Source of the DNA: Hygrocybe punicea
Taxonomy: Eukaryota > Basidiomycota > Agaricomycetes > Agaricales > Hygrophoraceae
Assembly: GCA_963556145.1 (NCBI GenBank)
Contig: OY744468.1
Location: forward strand, 2,728,001 to 2,792,000
Direction: 5' to 3'
DNA: 64,000 bases
Shown: positions 20,106 through 33,445 of the stretch, in pieces
How the letters are laid out: each line of letters starts with the position of its first letter
Numbering within the stretch: position 1 is the first letter of the stretch
Notes under the pieces: model-generated
Told to the model about the DNA's origin: nothing
Seen by the model: only the letters and a program-made list of their open reading frames with translations
The model's database searches: none
Translations under genes and position numbers: made by a program

Positions 20106-22398
20106 ATGGAAAATAGGGATCGGTTTGAAATCTTTTGTCATGGTACATCAGGAGATGTCTTTTGTGCATCATATCACTGATGCTTAAAACATCATTGTCT
20201 ATGCTGCTAATACCACCCAAGCCATATGGAAATAGGCAGGGAAACATCATAGGATATAACTGAGGATTATTAAAGAACGATTCTGGATTTCTAGCATGGC
20301 TTATGGCAAGAACACCACCATGGTCATCTATCAAGTGCTTGGTCGCTCTAGCTATTAATGCCTTTGGACTTGTAATATCTAGATTTTCGCCAGTTACTCC
20401 ACTAACAACAAAGGGACAAGGCCCATCTTCCACACCATCTTCCACTTCATTGTCAAATGCACTAGTGGCTTCTGGTTCCTTATTTGTGTCTGCTGGTCGA
20501 TATGCAACCACAACAGGAATTCCATGATCTGGATATTGTGCTAGATTTTCATAGGAGATATCTAAATCATAGTAATCCATGTGATTCAATTTCAGCCATT
20601 CTAAAGCTGCAGAAACTCGCCTTCGGCGAACCAATAAAGGTGTTCGCTCCATGTCTTCTGGAGTTGGTCTGGCAGGACCAGTGAAAATAAACGCTAGCAC
20701 TTCATCAAGTTCTTTAATTGTTGGAGGCAACCGTTGATATATCTTTGGTGTTGGGTTTTGAAACATGATGGCATTTGCTTTCATTTTATGCATCCCAGAG
20801 GAGACACGAACAATACATTTGTTGTGACGAACACGGGCAATCAAAAGTTGTTCAGCAAATGTTAGATTTTGAAGTTGTGCAGGAATTCTTCCCATCCAAA
20901 GTCCATTCGCCAAAGCATATTTGGGAGTTTGGCCTTTATTCAGACTGAGCACACATGGTTTGCATATCCATTTACATGTGTCATCTAGCACTGGACCTTT
21001 GATATCCTCTATTGGATCAGAACAATGATATCGTTCACATCTTGTGATTCCCATATTGTCTCTAGTTAATATTTTCAGATTAACCTTCGTCTTTGACAAT
21101 AAAGACATGTTTTTCAATGCAACCAATTGACCACATACAGCACACCCACTTTCTTGGAAACATTCAGGTGATGTATCTCTGCACCAGTTGCTGATTATGG
21201 TTTCCTTCAATTCAATAGATGGAGGAGGAGGAGGAAATAATTGCTTATCTGACTTGTCCAATTCTTCTTTCATTTGAGCCTGAGTTTCTTCTTTGCCGCA
21301 CTCATTTGTTTCTGTCATTTTTTGTCTTCTGTACCACTGTTTACACAGGTCTTTATGTGATTTAATATCATGCACATGAAAAATAGAAACATGAGTATCA
21401 CAAGCTGAACAATTATGCCTCATTAATGCCACAGATAGATCTTGTCCATGTAATCTTCGTAATGTCTTTGACAAATATATACCATGTATTGTTGTTATTT
21501 CACCAATATCCTTCACTGTCAAATTTGGCAGAAGTTCATGTAAAGGCATTTTAACACATGCATATGTTTTTCTATCTTCATATAAAGTGTTGGCTGTTTG
21601 TTCATCAATATGCCCCACATATTCGAATAATATGTCAGAATCATGGTTGATATTATTAGACGGTAGCATAAAAGATTGAAGAAAGCTAAACTTGAATGTT
21701 GGTATTCGTTTACCACCACCAATGTAGTCATATCTATGAATGAAATTTATATATAAAGATTTAAACAAGTGTCCGAATAAATTCAAATTGAACACAATTA
21801 TGTTTGAACAGCTATGCCGTATTATGAAACATAGTGTGGTCCACAGCAACGTTGCATGTGATAGAGAACTAGTAATACAATGAAATAAATATGTTTTGAA
21901 ATCATGTCGTCTCAATAGCGATCGCATGAGCAATGCTTTGATCATTTTACAACGACATTGGACAGTGATAGGTTTGAGAAGACAATACAAAGCAAAGAGA
22001 TATTTAGGAGGTAAGAAATATGTTCTGGCATATTGAATAGAACGTATTCGCATTTTGAAGGCGCTATTTTTAAATGTAGTCCAAACGAATAATGGATCGA
22101 CTGTCAAGTTATCTTTTGTTTCTTTTGTTATTCCAATGATCTTTACATATAGTGTTGCATTTATTTGCATCAATATTGTTGCATCGCCCTGATCTGGGGC
22201 CAACTCATGTTCTATGAGTTTTCTTTGAAAAACACCCAATTCTTGGGTCAAGGTCGATATCACAGGACATGAAATTGGTTCAGGAGAGATATACATAAGT
22301 TTGTCTTGGCATAGTTGTGGAAACAATGTTGCATTTGCAAGGAAATATAGATAAGTCAAACATGCAATGCAGACACGGATGATGTTGTGGGGATTCAT
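20106..22398 (-). pseudogene. Helitron RepHel, N-terminal fragment in the duplicated block
   Basis: Encodes residues 1 to about 764 of the ORF at 8844-16589, identical as far as read, and is cut by the gap before the HUH motif. It lacks all catalytic parts. If the duplication is an assembly overlap, this is the same locus and not a second element. Confidence 0.85.
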
Positions 22399-23492
22399 GA
22401 GGATTTGTGACAGTAAGAGGAAACACCGCCCATTTAACTAGTCAAGTGGTTCGGATCATGAATAACAATTAACACAATGGGATTGATCATATGACATTAT
22501 ATTATTTGTAAGCTTTTCCCAAAACACCATAAGGCGTGCCTGAATCTTTAGAAATCTGTGTTTACTTTTTTTATTCCATTCTATGTTCCTGTGACATGCC
22601 TTGATACAGGCCAAAAATGCATCTGTATCATGAATAGCTGCCTTACGATCTTATTAGGGGTCTGGCTGACAAGACATTGATCAAACCGACTGAGAAGAAC
22701 AATGGTACCCCCTTTTAAGATATTTTGTGGATTTAATCTTCAGAGTCTCAGTGATATTTATTTCTGGCTTGCTCAACAGACAAAACAGGTATTGAAGTTG
22801 AACAACCAGGCTGTTTGACAACTGTGCATATTTGACAATTGCTTGGTAATTCATGGAAATTATCATTGTTCTTCATCCTTGTCAGAAATACATTGTCATT
22901 TTTATGGAGCTGTACGTATCATTCCCACACAAGTATACTGTATTATTCTGGTACCAAAGAGTCATAGCTCCCCTTGGAGTGACAGTTATATCTTCCACTA
23001 CAAGAGGGGGTTTTGTTACTCTTGTATCATTGTATCCTCATTTAATAGGTCCATAAAGTTCGTGATTCTGGTTTCTTACATATATTCAATTTGAATTTTC
23101 ATTAGCCCGAATGAGAGTCATCTCAGGTTGTCCTTCTCAAGTTGAGAGTGTGTAGGTGGTTGTACAACTGAACTGAAAAGTAATGCATTCACCAGGATAT
23201 ATTTTAGACAAACAGATTTTCAGTCAACAAGATTGATGTCTTATGCTTGTATCTATGCTCACTATCATGCCTCAATTCTTATGGTCATAGGACAGTAACA
23301 CAAACCATTTTTAACGGAGCAAAAAGAAATACATATATAGAAACTGTACAAATGTTAATAGTAGCGATGTATGAGGAGGACATTTGAGGGCACAGATTGT
23401 CACCAAGTTTCCAGAAATCAACGACTGGGATACAGTTTTTTTTAGTCAAATATAATGAATACTCCACAAAAGAAGGACTTACTCCTCCAAAA

Positions 23493-25444
23493 TTAAGGCC
23501 CGGGATCAAGTTTGGATGTCGATGGCTTGGGAGATGAAGGCCTTGTTTGGCTTTGGAGTAATGGAGAGTAGGATTTCGGGTGGAACGATGTTGCTCCAAT
23601 CCACATCCATTGATGAAGCGCTTGGGCTCTGCAGGGGTCGATGACTGGTGGCGTGACGATGCACGCGTATTGGGGACGGAAATCCTAGGACATGGAGAAG
23701 ATCAGAATTGGAATATATACAGCCTATGATGTAATGTTGAAATACATACCCGGAGTCGGAGACTTCTTCGGTGGCTTCACCAGGTTGAGTTTTTCTCTAC
23801 GATAATGCCCGCTTGCTCCGAAGCAACATCCAATTTCCTCCTCTTTGCCATCTCGCCATCCTCGTGGACCATCGCTGGGAGACATCTTTTTCAGGTTCGG
23901 GAGATCCGTCATCGTTGTCCATGGTTATATCATTATCAACATCCAACAACCCCGCCCCACTCTGGGTCCTAAAATGTCCAACTTCGCGGATTCCGGTGCC
24001 ACAACATCCGGCTCGGGGGGCGATGGGTGGCTTAATCTCCATTGTCAATTTCTCCGATGCCGATTGCCGGGTTGTGCGCGACGACCCAATTTCAACAGCG
24101 ACTGCGAGATGTCAGTGCATTAATCATAACAAGGTGAGCAACGTACGCATTTTGGGCCTTAGACCGCTTCTTCTTTACCGGGGGCTACGTCCTCCTCCAT
24201 CTTTATGTCGTCTATACATGAATAAATGTGTTGGATCATCGTTTTTGATATTCGGAATTCAATAACTCACCCTCATCGTCGTCCTCGGCTTTGGACTTGA
24301 TTGTTGCGCTCTGTCATGATGAAGGGTTTTGCATGTATGACAATCACAGACAATGAAAGTACTTACTGGACTTGGGCCTTGGGCTTGGGCTTCTTTTTGT
24401 CCTTCTCGGACGAATTGTCTGCGCCACCTGAATATTCAATAGATCTATACACCACTATGGTTGAAAATTTGTACAAACCAGCAGAAGATGCCTTCTGTTT
24501 TTTGACCGATTTTGACTTGGCTTTGCCCTTGCCCCTTGCCCCTGGGCAACTGGCTCCTCTGCAAATGTACTATATCATTAGCACAATCACACATGTAATT
24601 CTAGATCACACCTTCATCATCATCTGCCACATCAGAATCGACGAGGACACTATGTCCCTTTACACCAAGCAATAACATGACCGATGATCTCGAGCTTTGT
24701 GGCATCCGGAAGCCCACCGAATGACCAATTTTGCCAAGGTTCCGCTGTGCCATGCTGGCACGGATTCGTCGTATTTTGCCCCAATCTATGATGCCAGACG
24801 TGAGAATTCATTTGGCCATAAATACATATATACTTACCTAGATTCCTCGGGCTTGATCTCGGTGTTCACAGCGCCATGTTGAATCAAAGCCGATGGAGAA
24901 TGTTTTCCCGACATAAAATTCTTTTCAGGAGCCAATCATCGAAGATCTTGCTTCGCCAGTCACGGGTAACCTCGTTTGCCCGTTTCGCCACCAAGACTTC
25001 TGCCCAAATTTCGTCCATGACGGTGTCGGTATACTTGAGGTAATCCCGAAGTGAATCGGTCCCTTCCTTATCATTTTTTGACGTAGTCCGGCGAGTAGTT
25101 GGGTGCCTTGTTGTATGCGATGGCTGCTGTCGCGTAGATGTACATATCCATTTGATAAATCAAGCGACGGAGCGGTTCCTCGTATCGTTCGGGGATTTCG
25201 CGCCATAACTCACCTCGGGCGGTGGCATCGTGGGGGGTGTGTCTTCAGTACATAGAGATTACGAGAAAATACGGGAATGGTGCCGGATTCCTTGTTGGGT
25301 GCCGGAATCTTGGGCGGGACCATGTACTGGATTTGGAAGATGCGATGTAGCTCCTGCAGCTTTTTGGGCGGCGCATCAGGCCAGTACTTGAAGGCGGCGG
25401 GATTGACAGCGGGGAGTCGAGGTTTTGACGACTGGCAAGGACAT
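23493..25444 (-). pseudogene. Lys-rich hypothetical gene, frameshifted copy 2
   Basis: Same gene as 17678-19601 with many single-base insertions that break the exon 1 frame (for example near 25076 and 25235) and later exons. Because the insertions extend short homopolymers even within the introns and 3' flank, sequencing error is more likely than gene decay. Confidence 0.8.
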
Positions 25445-25842
25445 GGTAGATGAAATAAAAGTTTTTTGGTCGACGTGTGAGGCGATTTTGAGAGCAAAAG
25501 AAAAGGGCGGATTTATTACTCAACGCTCCCAGACTATGAATACAGATGTCACGACCACGTGACCAGATCAATCGCCACATGTTTCGACCTCATGTTCGGC
25601 TTCTTTGCATGCATAAACAACAGATCTATTTTATTTATTGTTTTTGATGTGGGCTCGAGCTTAGAAGTTGTCCAAAGCTAGTAATTGCACGCAGAAAACC
25701 GACATGTGCAGCGTATGGAATATTTTTCAGTTGGTAAGGCAATAAATCGAGTTAATTCGTTCGATGAATATTCACGGACTGGTCCCGTTGACGGAAAAGC
25801 ACAACAAGTCTGACTTGTTGGATGGATGTAGAAGGACTAGAT

Positions 25843-26760
25843 ATACTACAACAAACATGTTGTTGGGTGTGTTCGGTCACCGGACATGTTTGGTGGATGT
25901 CAATGTACGACTAGATATACTACACCGAAACACATCGAACATGTTCGGTGTGATATATCTAGTCACAACCGTTGGTTGACATCCACCGAACATCTCCACC
26001 GAACACACCGAACATGTTCGATGTGTTCGGTGTGATATATCTAGTCACAACTGTTGGTTGACATCCACCGAACATCTCCACCGAACACACCGAACATGTT
26101 CGATGTGTTCGGTGTGGTATATCCAGTCACAACCATTGGTTGACATCCACCGAACATCTCCACCGAACACACCGAACATGTTCGATGTGTTCGGTGTGAT
26201 ATATCTAGTCACAACCGTTGGTTGACATCCACCGAACATCTCCACCGAACACACCGAACATGTTCGATGTGTTCGGTGTGATATATCTAGTCACAACTGT
26301 TGGTTGACATCCACCGAACATCTCCACCGAACACACCGAACATGTTCGATGTGTTCGGTGTGGTATATCCAGTCACAACCATTGGTTGACATCCACCGAA
26401 CATCTCCACCGAACACACCGAACATGTTCGATGTGTTCGGTGTGATATATCTAGTCACAAACGTTGGTTGACATCCACCGAACATCTCCACCGAACACAC
26501 CGAACATGTTCGATGTGTTCGGTGTGATATATCTAGTCACAACCGTTGGTTGACATCCACCGAACATCTCCACCGAACACACCGAACATGTTCGATGTGT
26601 TCGGTGTGGTATATCCAGTCACAACCATTGGTTGACATCCACCGAACATCTCCACCATGTTCGGTGTGTTCGGTGTAGTATATCTCCTCATAATGGTTGG
26701 TTGACATCCACCGAACATCTCCACCGAACACACCGAACACGTCCGATCTGTTCGGTGGAT
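25843..26760. repeat. 82-bp palindromic tandem repeat with 246-bp higher-order structure
   Basis: Units beginning GGTTGACATCCACCGAACAT start at 25974, 26056, 26138, 26220, 26302, 26384, 26466, 26548 and 26630. Each holds an imperfect palindrome centred on GAACATGTTC flanked by CCGAACACA/TGTGTTCGG. Three variants recur in order: ..GATATATCTAG..CCGTT, ..CTGTT, ..GGTATATCCAG..CCATT, giving a 246-bp higher-order period. The first unit (about 25843-25925) is inverted relative to the rest, so the array starts with a fold-back. Confidence 0.93.
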
Positions 26761-27010
26761 ATTGCTCTTTCAAGACATTTAAATGATTACATTGCTGATC
26801 AACGTGTTTGGCACGTGTTCGTTGTTTTATCATTGCCACTCTTGTCAGGTGACATAATTCCAACGTCTTATAATTAGAAGGTTTGTGGAATCGTCACCAC
26901 CTGCTATCAACCACCCTGAAAGTAATCAATCATTAAGGTATTGATGTATTAATGATATCTGTGTCTGTTCCTCATACCACCCATCCGAAATCCTGCCTAG
27001 GTCCACAAAC

Positions 27011-28825
27011 ATGCCATATAAGAAGGAACTTGGTTATGAACTTTGCATGCACATCTGCCCTGGTCGAAAATGCGACTCTCCAAAAACGAAATGTCTTTTG
27101 TGGAAGAAGGAAGGCAACTCCTGCCAAAGACATGTCGGATCCGCACACCAACATCCCAAATGCGTTTCGTCTGGAATTTGTCCGCAGTCGGTATGTCTTG
27201 GTCGCAACATACGTGAAAATTCGCAGGGTGTCCGCAATGCGACGGCCGCGGAACTCGATCTCCTTCCACGCAAAAGGCTATCATCCGACTCTGAGATGGA
27301 AACATCATCTGACTGTGAAACGGAACCGCCAACCACCGTAAGCAACAATGAACGCCGTATTAAGCAACAATGACGGCCGTGTTTTCAAAATCCTTTTTAT
27401 CCTTGACCCAACAACTCGTATCGCGAGCAAAGCCGCAGCCATTAACGATCTTGCATTCGTCACCACGACCATATCCGACATCGAACTCGATACCATTGCC
27501 CATCTTGATGGTTACGTCCATATCATCAAGTCATACAAGAGTCGCTATTCAGCATGTATTCAAGAATGGGTAATGTCTATTGTTTAATTTGTGGATTGTT
27601 GATACTGAAACGTATTTCACAACAAACAGGTTTATATCGGAATGCGACTACATCATGAGGATGGAGCCCGGCGCTTCAATGTCAAATACATATTTTGGCC
27701 CGAGTTCCTTCATGCAATACTTCGCCATCAAGACAAAGGCGATACGTGGCAAAAGTTCGCATCGGCAGATTGTGTATTTGGTGGTGTGGATATGGGAATG
27801 TCATACATGTAAGATTGACATCGCTTTAATTAATTCTGCTCCGTTTTCGCTGCATTATACTGATGTCTTGACAGCGGTAACCAATACGGATTGACACTGG
27901 AAAATGTGTCGATTTTCATGACTGGCATGGACGAACTCTGTCGAACGGCACACATCTGGCCGCCTCCGAAGCAGATGAACACAGTCCATTCAAAATGGAT
28001 ACAAAATCAAAACTTGCTTCATGTCGCTTTGAATGTAACGCATACGATACGCCCTCAAGCAAAATTATTAAATGATGGCGACCAATTCCCACCGAATATT
28101 GTCTTGAAACGGACACACAGCGACACCGGTCATCACGTCCTATTACCTGGCGACGCCAAGCGAAATTGGGAATACATGCGCAATAACTGTGAGGTTCCAG
28201 GTTCACGTTGGTTTGGGCAAACGTACATCGAACCACTGAGTAAGATGGGCGAATGGCGTGTGTTTCTAGTTGGTGGAAAGGTCGTGTATACAGTGCACAC
28301 CCTGTACAACAAGGAAAGCAAATCCTGGAAGTGGGATATCGTCTCAAGTTTCTATACCTTGGATGAGTTAAGGTGAGTGCCCTTCATTTTCACTTGTCAT
28401 ATCATATGTATGATTGTCTTAACTTTGTCAGAATATTTCAAACGCAGGGGACTCTATTGAAGACGGTGGCGTGCAATCCAGACAGGGGCGCCATTTCTAT
28501 TCGAGAGCAAGGCAGAAACGAGTTCTTCGACTTTGTCCAAAAGACCTATGAAGGGCTTTATGCGATAGAGTCCAATATGGTTGGTGGAAAACCATCGATG
28601 AGTGTTTTTTGCCGTATGGACATATCGCTCATTGTGGATTCCAAAACGGATACTGTGTCCTATTTCGTGAACGAGGTGGAACGTTATCACACATGCAGCC
28701 TCTGGTCGAACATGAAGTCAGGTCCGAAATCCGTTCGAGCACCCATTGGCTCATTAGCAGACACTTTTGCAGGGGTTTTCTATAAATGGTTGATTGACAT
28801 CAAAGGTCCATACTCATATTTGTAA
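27011..28825 (+). CDS. Hypothetical protein with ATP-grasp-like C-terminal domain
   Basis: Exons: a 5' ORF from 27011 (Cys-rich M-P-Y-K-K-E-L...CMHICPGRKC, basic end), about 27348-27569, 27630-27808, 27875-28372, 28432-28825; the last three introns have good GT...AG ends. How the 27011 ORF joins the 27348 frame is unresolved (the only obvious intron would be 27 bp), so they could be separate genes. The C-terminal 300 residues show V-L-K-R-T-H-S-D, then G-E-W-R-V-F-L-V-G-G-K, then C-R-M-D-I-S-L-I and F-V-N-E-V-E: the Lys, the strand with acidic residue, and the R-x-D...N-x-x-E pair expected of ATP-grasp ligases. This is inference from motifs; no substrate is suggested. A CACGTG lies upstream at about 26813. 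It converges with the gene at 28913. Confidence 0.62.
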
Positions 28826-28912
28826 TATTATCTGTACAGTCAATGGATCGGTTCACGTTTATTTCACAAAACAGACATAAGATACAAATATAAATGATGC
28901 TAAGTGGAGCAA

Positions 28913-30960
28913 TCATTTCGGCACTCCCAAGACCATGACCCATTGCACATTGAGTGAAATGCTCTTCATCATGTCATCTACACGCTTGAATGTATTGATG
29001 GTGTGTCCAACAACGACACAGGATCCTGCAGGGATATTGTGCGGGAAGATGGGTAGTTGCTGGAGCGATATGAGAGTGGACGTGAAGTCCGCTTTGACTT
29101 TGCGTGCATCATAGATGGGCACTGACAACACATACTTAAGATATCAATTTATATTAGACGACCGGATGCTTACCAATATCGTAAAATGATAGAGCGGCCT
29201 TATGATAAGATGGAGTGGGTCGACGAGTGAATGGACTAAGTTGTACATTTTTGGATGTCGATGCCTCTATGAAAATCGATTAGGAATTACAACTAAAAAT
29301 GATTAATGCACAAACTGGGAGATGTATCCATTCCACTTGCTGTGGTCGTTGAGAAGGACACATAGTCCTTATACAGTTGGGCCCGAAATTCGGACTCGCG
29401 AATCACCATTCCAATAGCACCGACATATCGCTCCCATTCCCCTTGAAGTAGTGCACCCTGTATAACCTTGACCGGCTTTGTATTGCCACCAATCTTGGGC
29501 TCATCGAGAAAGCAGGACTCCACTATGATGACCGATGTAAAGATCGTCGGCATTCCACCTCCGACTGCATGAAAGAAGTTGCGACCAAATGCACCAGTGG
29601 AGATATGGGCAGGGTTATCACGAGAGAGATTAGAGTACCTCCCAGATCTATCAAATGTAATGGCGGAAACCAATAACCTATATTATATCCAATGAATCGA
29701 CCAAATTGACCTCAAATTGCTGTTCAAATAACGTACTTTCTGTTGATCTTGTAGATGTCAGTGATGATATCACTGAACTGTGGGTTGCCATTCCCAATTG
29801 CACTGGACCAGGATACCATTGCTGCTGCCCTGAATGGTTATGAGTAAATGACAAGGGTATAAATGCAATTGCATACTTGATATTGACACAGTCTTGGTAG
29901 GTGTCAACAAGTTGAGGATCCCTCGTGCCAATATCGGACTCATCAACGTTCGGAGATGGTAAGCTAGATTCACGACATCTACATCAAACACCACGGTGTA
30001 ATAAGATCCAACACACCTGGTGATCTGCGTCAGTGCATAGGTCAGATCTCCTTCATCGCCACTGGAGCCTTTATCATCGTCGGTATCATCGAGCATGATG
30101 GCCTTTGTGGACTTCGACTTCTTGGATGGAGTATTAGAAACGCTGTTACAATTAATGAATGAGAATATTCATATCGGCACGTAAAATACACACGAAATTG
30201 GCTTATCGGGGTTCTTCATCAAGGCTACTTTGCGACGATGCCTAAACAGTCAAACAATTTGTTTGAACAAATGGATATGTCTATGATAACCGAACAACTC
30301 ACTTAGAACCGTAATCCTCTTCCTCTTCCTCTTCCTCCTCTTCCTCACCGTCTCGTGATTGATTAGATGCAGCTTTCAATTTCTTGGTGGGGGAAGGCGT
30401 TTTACTATAGATAACCTGTCAATGATGAGACAATACCTATGAAAAATATTTACACATTGTCGTCATTGTCGGTGACATTGGGAGATGACATTTGACGTTT
30501 CTTTCCACTGTAACAGATTGATATCATGGTGGATATATTTGATATTGAAACACTAACACGTCTTTAACGTTGCGAAACTTGACGGAATGCCTAGGAGGAT
30601 ATTGATATTTGTTAACTCATATTGGATAACAATGATATGTGATTATAGATACCTTGTGAGCGTTGACGGTGCCATTACACTGCCAGTGCTTTGAATACTG
30701 ACAGCATCATCATTAGCATCGGACAAAGCCACACTGTCCATTGGTCAAAAATAGATAACGATTAAAACGATGACACATACATATCATCATCAGCCCAAGT
30801 CTTGATGACCTTCTTCCGCTTCTCGATTGTTGCAGAAGGCCGTCTTTAGTGCATGCAATAGAAACTTCAGTTATACCGAGTAAAATAGGGATGCATACAT
30901 GGTGGCCTTGGATTTTGCTTTCGAGTTTGATTTTGTGGCGGTGGACTTCTTGGGAGGCAT
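28913..30960 (-). CDS. Hypothetical basidiomycete protein, multi-exon, Lys/acidic N-terminus
   Basis: ATG at 30960 opens M-P-P-K-K-S-T-A-T-K-S-N-S-K. At least ten short exons follow: basic/acidic linker pieces (K-K-R-Q-M-S-S-P, a run of Glu near 30310-30350, S-K-K-S-K-S-T-K), then a folded region (T-Q-I-T-R-C-V-G-S-Y-Y and R-T-L-M-S-P-I-L-A-R-G-I), N-P-A-H-I-S-T-G-A-F-G-R-N-F-F-H-A, and a last exon with V-P-I-Y-D-A-R, I-P-A-G-S-C-V-V-V-G-H-T and a final N-V-Q-W-V-M-V-L-G-V-P-K. I recognise this as a repeated type of basidiomycete hypothetical protein but cannot name a function. The N-terminus suggests nuclear location. Confidence 0.65.
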
Positions 30961-30999
30961 TGGAGAGCGGTAAAAGTTGATGGAATAGTGGATATCATC

Positions 31000-31621
31000 T
31001 CCACTCACGCTTTAAATCACTCAAAAACAATAAGCTATGAATTTAAGATGAATCGGTGAATCCAAAACTTCAACAATAACATCAGAGGATCCACCATTGG
31101 CACATGCTCATATACCAAACGAGGCTTCTTGGGCCATGTACTCCATGCAAAGCGCAAAGGTATGCATGAAAAATGGATGACTGTCCACATGATATTCGCC
31201 ACAAGTTTATACTGGTAGATTTCATGAATTGTTGACAAATTCAATTAAAGTTAGGAATGGAGACTAAACAAAAAGGGGTATTCATAAAACAAAAATGCAT
31301 AATGCCAAATTAAGAAACATGGGGTATACTAACGGATATTGATGCATAATGGATAGGGGCTAATTTTAATGCTGTGCACACATATACTGTGTTGCAGAAT
31401 TAATGCGGAAAAGCTGGAGTACATGCTTGACTATACCATATCCAAACCAGACAGCTGACAACCAACATTATGTGGTGCATTTGAAAGACATGGAAAGGAT
31501 CCGTATTATGCAAAATGACGCAAACTTCAATATTGAAGAATGCAATACAAAAACAAAAGCAAAACGGATCCTGAAAGCTATCATCACATGGACATCAAAA
31601 GCCAATATGGATATGATCGGT
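31000..31621. other. Intergenic, no firm gene
   Basis: Contains an 80-codon plus-strand ORF at 31403-31645 without recognisable domain that overlaps the start of the next gene in another frame. Nothing else seen. Confidence 0.4.
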
Positions 31622-32878
31622 GATGGCGGAAGATATAATCCATGAAGTGGACGAAATTGTGCCACGCAATATACATCTCACCACTGCTTTGTACGTGATG
31701 GACAACTATTACAACTTCAAGGGTGCATGTTAGCAATATCCACCACATATATACTGGCTAGTATTTGACACCAAATTGACAGCTGAACATCTGCAGGAAA
31801 TCATATCTGCACGCTTAGACGATGATGAAAGTCAGCTTGCGAAGGCCACAAACGTAAGTCATTGGATTTGAAAAGGTATATCATATTGACCGCATTGCCA
31901 GATTGCAAATGTCAATATTGTGCATGTTGACTCTCCAAATTGCTGGAAGTTTACACTTCCAACCAATGATGAATCCGAACATCAAGAATTGGTATTAAGT
32001 TTGCAAGCGATTTTGGTGGCGAAAGATCTTCCACCCATAACAACCAGGTATGTGCTAAATTTGTATCAATTCCTTGAATACCATTCTGATGAACCACTGT
32101 AATAGTCAACCGGAACGCCGAACGCCCTTCATACGTCAAAGCATAGTTGTAACTGGCCTTGATACAATGGGCTTTCAATCCTATATCGATAACCTTCGGA
32201 TTCTGCACCAGAAACTGGCTCGTCAATTTCCTGACAAAGCAATGCAAGCTTTTACGCCTTCTACATACATGGATTACATGGCACTCGCAATAGGAACCCG
32301 ATATTTCACTGATCGCCGACATGACAACACTTCCTCTCACATTCCATTCGAGTATGTCATCGATCCAAAAGGCATATTAACCTCACTTGCGAATTCCCGC
32401 TACTTTCATGGCCAGGACAATTGCGTACTTTATTACAAGTTGAAGTCTGATAGAAATCGACATTGGTGAGTGACGATGAATTGGGATCACATCCCTACTG
32501 ATGGAAATATTTATTAGCTTCATTCCAACAAACCCAACTTGCTTTAGAATCGGTGATATAGTGGAGGTTCAGTTTACAATATCGGCAGTTCCGGTAAAGA
32601 AGGATAAATTCAAGATGATTCTGAATCTACGGTCATTGGCACTGGTAGACAGTGACTTCACAGAGGTAACACTTTAATACATCAAGAATTAAACGAATAC
32701 TGATGTATATTCTCAGGAAGCAACTATGATTCGCAACAAGACAGCTTTGCCTACACCAACTACACAGCCCAGAATAGCCATCAAACGGCATGTTGGGTAT
32801 GTGGAAGAGGGTAATGATGCAGAGGGTGTTGTGGAAACAAGGCGACGCTTCTATAATATGAATATAGACCGATGCTAA
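31622..32878 (+). CDS. Hypothetical basidiomycete protein, interrupted by one in-frame TAG
   Basis: Starts M-A-E-D-I-I-H-E-V-D-E-I-V-P at 31622 and reads T-A-L-Y-V-M-D-N-Y-Y-N-F-K, then TAG at 31731-31733, then continues in the same frame Q-Y-P-P-H-I-Y-W-L-V-F-D. Later exons read V-H-V-D-S-P-N-C-W-K-F, then Y-M-D-Y-M-A-L-A-I-G-T-R-Y-F (about 32269), F-I-P-T-N-P-T-C-F-R-I-G-D-I-V-E-V-Q (about 32520-32665), and a last exon ending R-R-F-Y-N-M-N-I-D-R-C at TAA 32876. Introns are 48-60 bp with GT...AG. I recognise the F-x-P-x-N-P...G-D-I-V-E-V-Q type as a repeated basidiomycete hypothetical family, function unknown. Confidence 0.6.
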
Positions 32879-32956
32879 TGTATAATATTGTATGTGTACT
32901 CAACCCGTTGATATGTTACAGCTGTTTTGCTATCTGATGGCAGCAACTGCACCTTT

Positions 32957-33445
32957 TTGAATCAATTGAGAAATTTGGACTTGGTAGAATTTTGGGTGCT
33001 GTGTTTTGTATCTCATGAAATACTATTTGGATTAAGATGGTTATACAGGGAAAGTTGTACTATGTCTTGAGGACTATCTACGCCTGTAATTACATTTGAA
33101 CAATATTTAGGATATAGTGAGTTGTTGATGAAATAAAAGGTAGACCAGTACTTTTTGACGCCCAAAATGATACTGTCAAATTATGACATCGAAAGAGCTC
33201 ATATGAAGAAGACTGGAGGGAGAAGGTTGTTCATCTTTTCAAGGCCTAGAAGTACATATACCATATTCTTCTCTATTTTTGTCCTTTGAGCCGTCATTGC
33301 ATCTGTACTATGTTTGTCTGTCACTAGGCTCGAAATACAACCAGAATCATAAACTGTATAACCATCTTGATCCAAGCAGTATTTCATGAGATACAAAACA
33401 CAGCACCCAAAATTCTACCAAGTCCAAATTTCTCAATGTGCCTTT
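32957..33445. repeat. Small inverted-repeat element (MITE-like)
   Basis: About 90 bp at 32957-33050 returns inverted at about 33350-33445: for example GTGCTGTGTTTTGTATCTCA on the left pairs with TGAGATACAAAACACAGCAC on the right, with further pairing in GAGAAATTT/AAATTTCTC and AAGATGGTTATACA/TGTATAACCATCTT. The 300-bp loop has no convincing gene. No target-site duplication was defined. Confidence 0.7.

Larger units (their letters stand above)
20106..25754. repeat. Direct duplicate of 14297-19905 across the gap (probable unmerged contig overlap)
   Basis: Offset is a constant 5809 bp from 14297/20106 to about 17336/23146, where I see no difference. From there to 19905/25754 the offset grows to 5849, i.e. 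about 40 net added bases in 2.6 kb, mostly one-base run extensions in the second copy (for example GCTC to GCCTC, GCTG to GCTTG). The break positions coincide exactly with the ends of the scaffold gap. Confidence 0.95.

Noticed and set aside
20106..25754. A true recent segmental duplication creating a second Helitron fragment
   Set aside because: Boundaries coincide with the gap and the differences are homopolymer length changes; artefact is the simpler reading, though not proved.
25843..26760. Short minus-strand ORFs (66-108 codons) in the 82-bp satellite
   Set aside because: Identical peptides recur every 246 bp because of the satellite, with no gene context.
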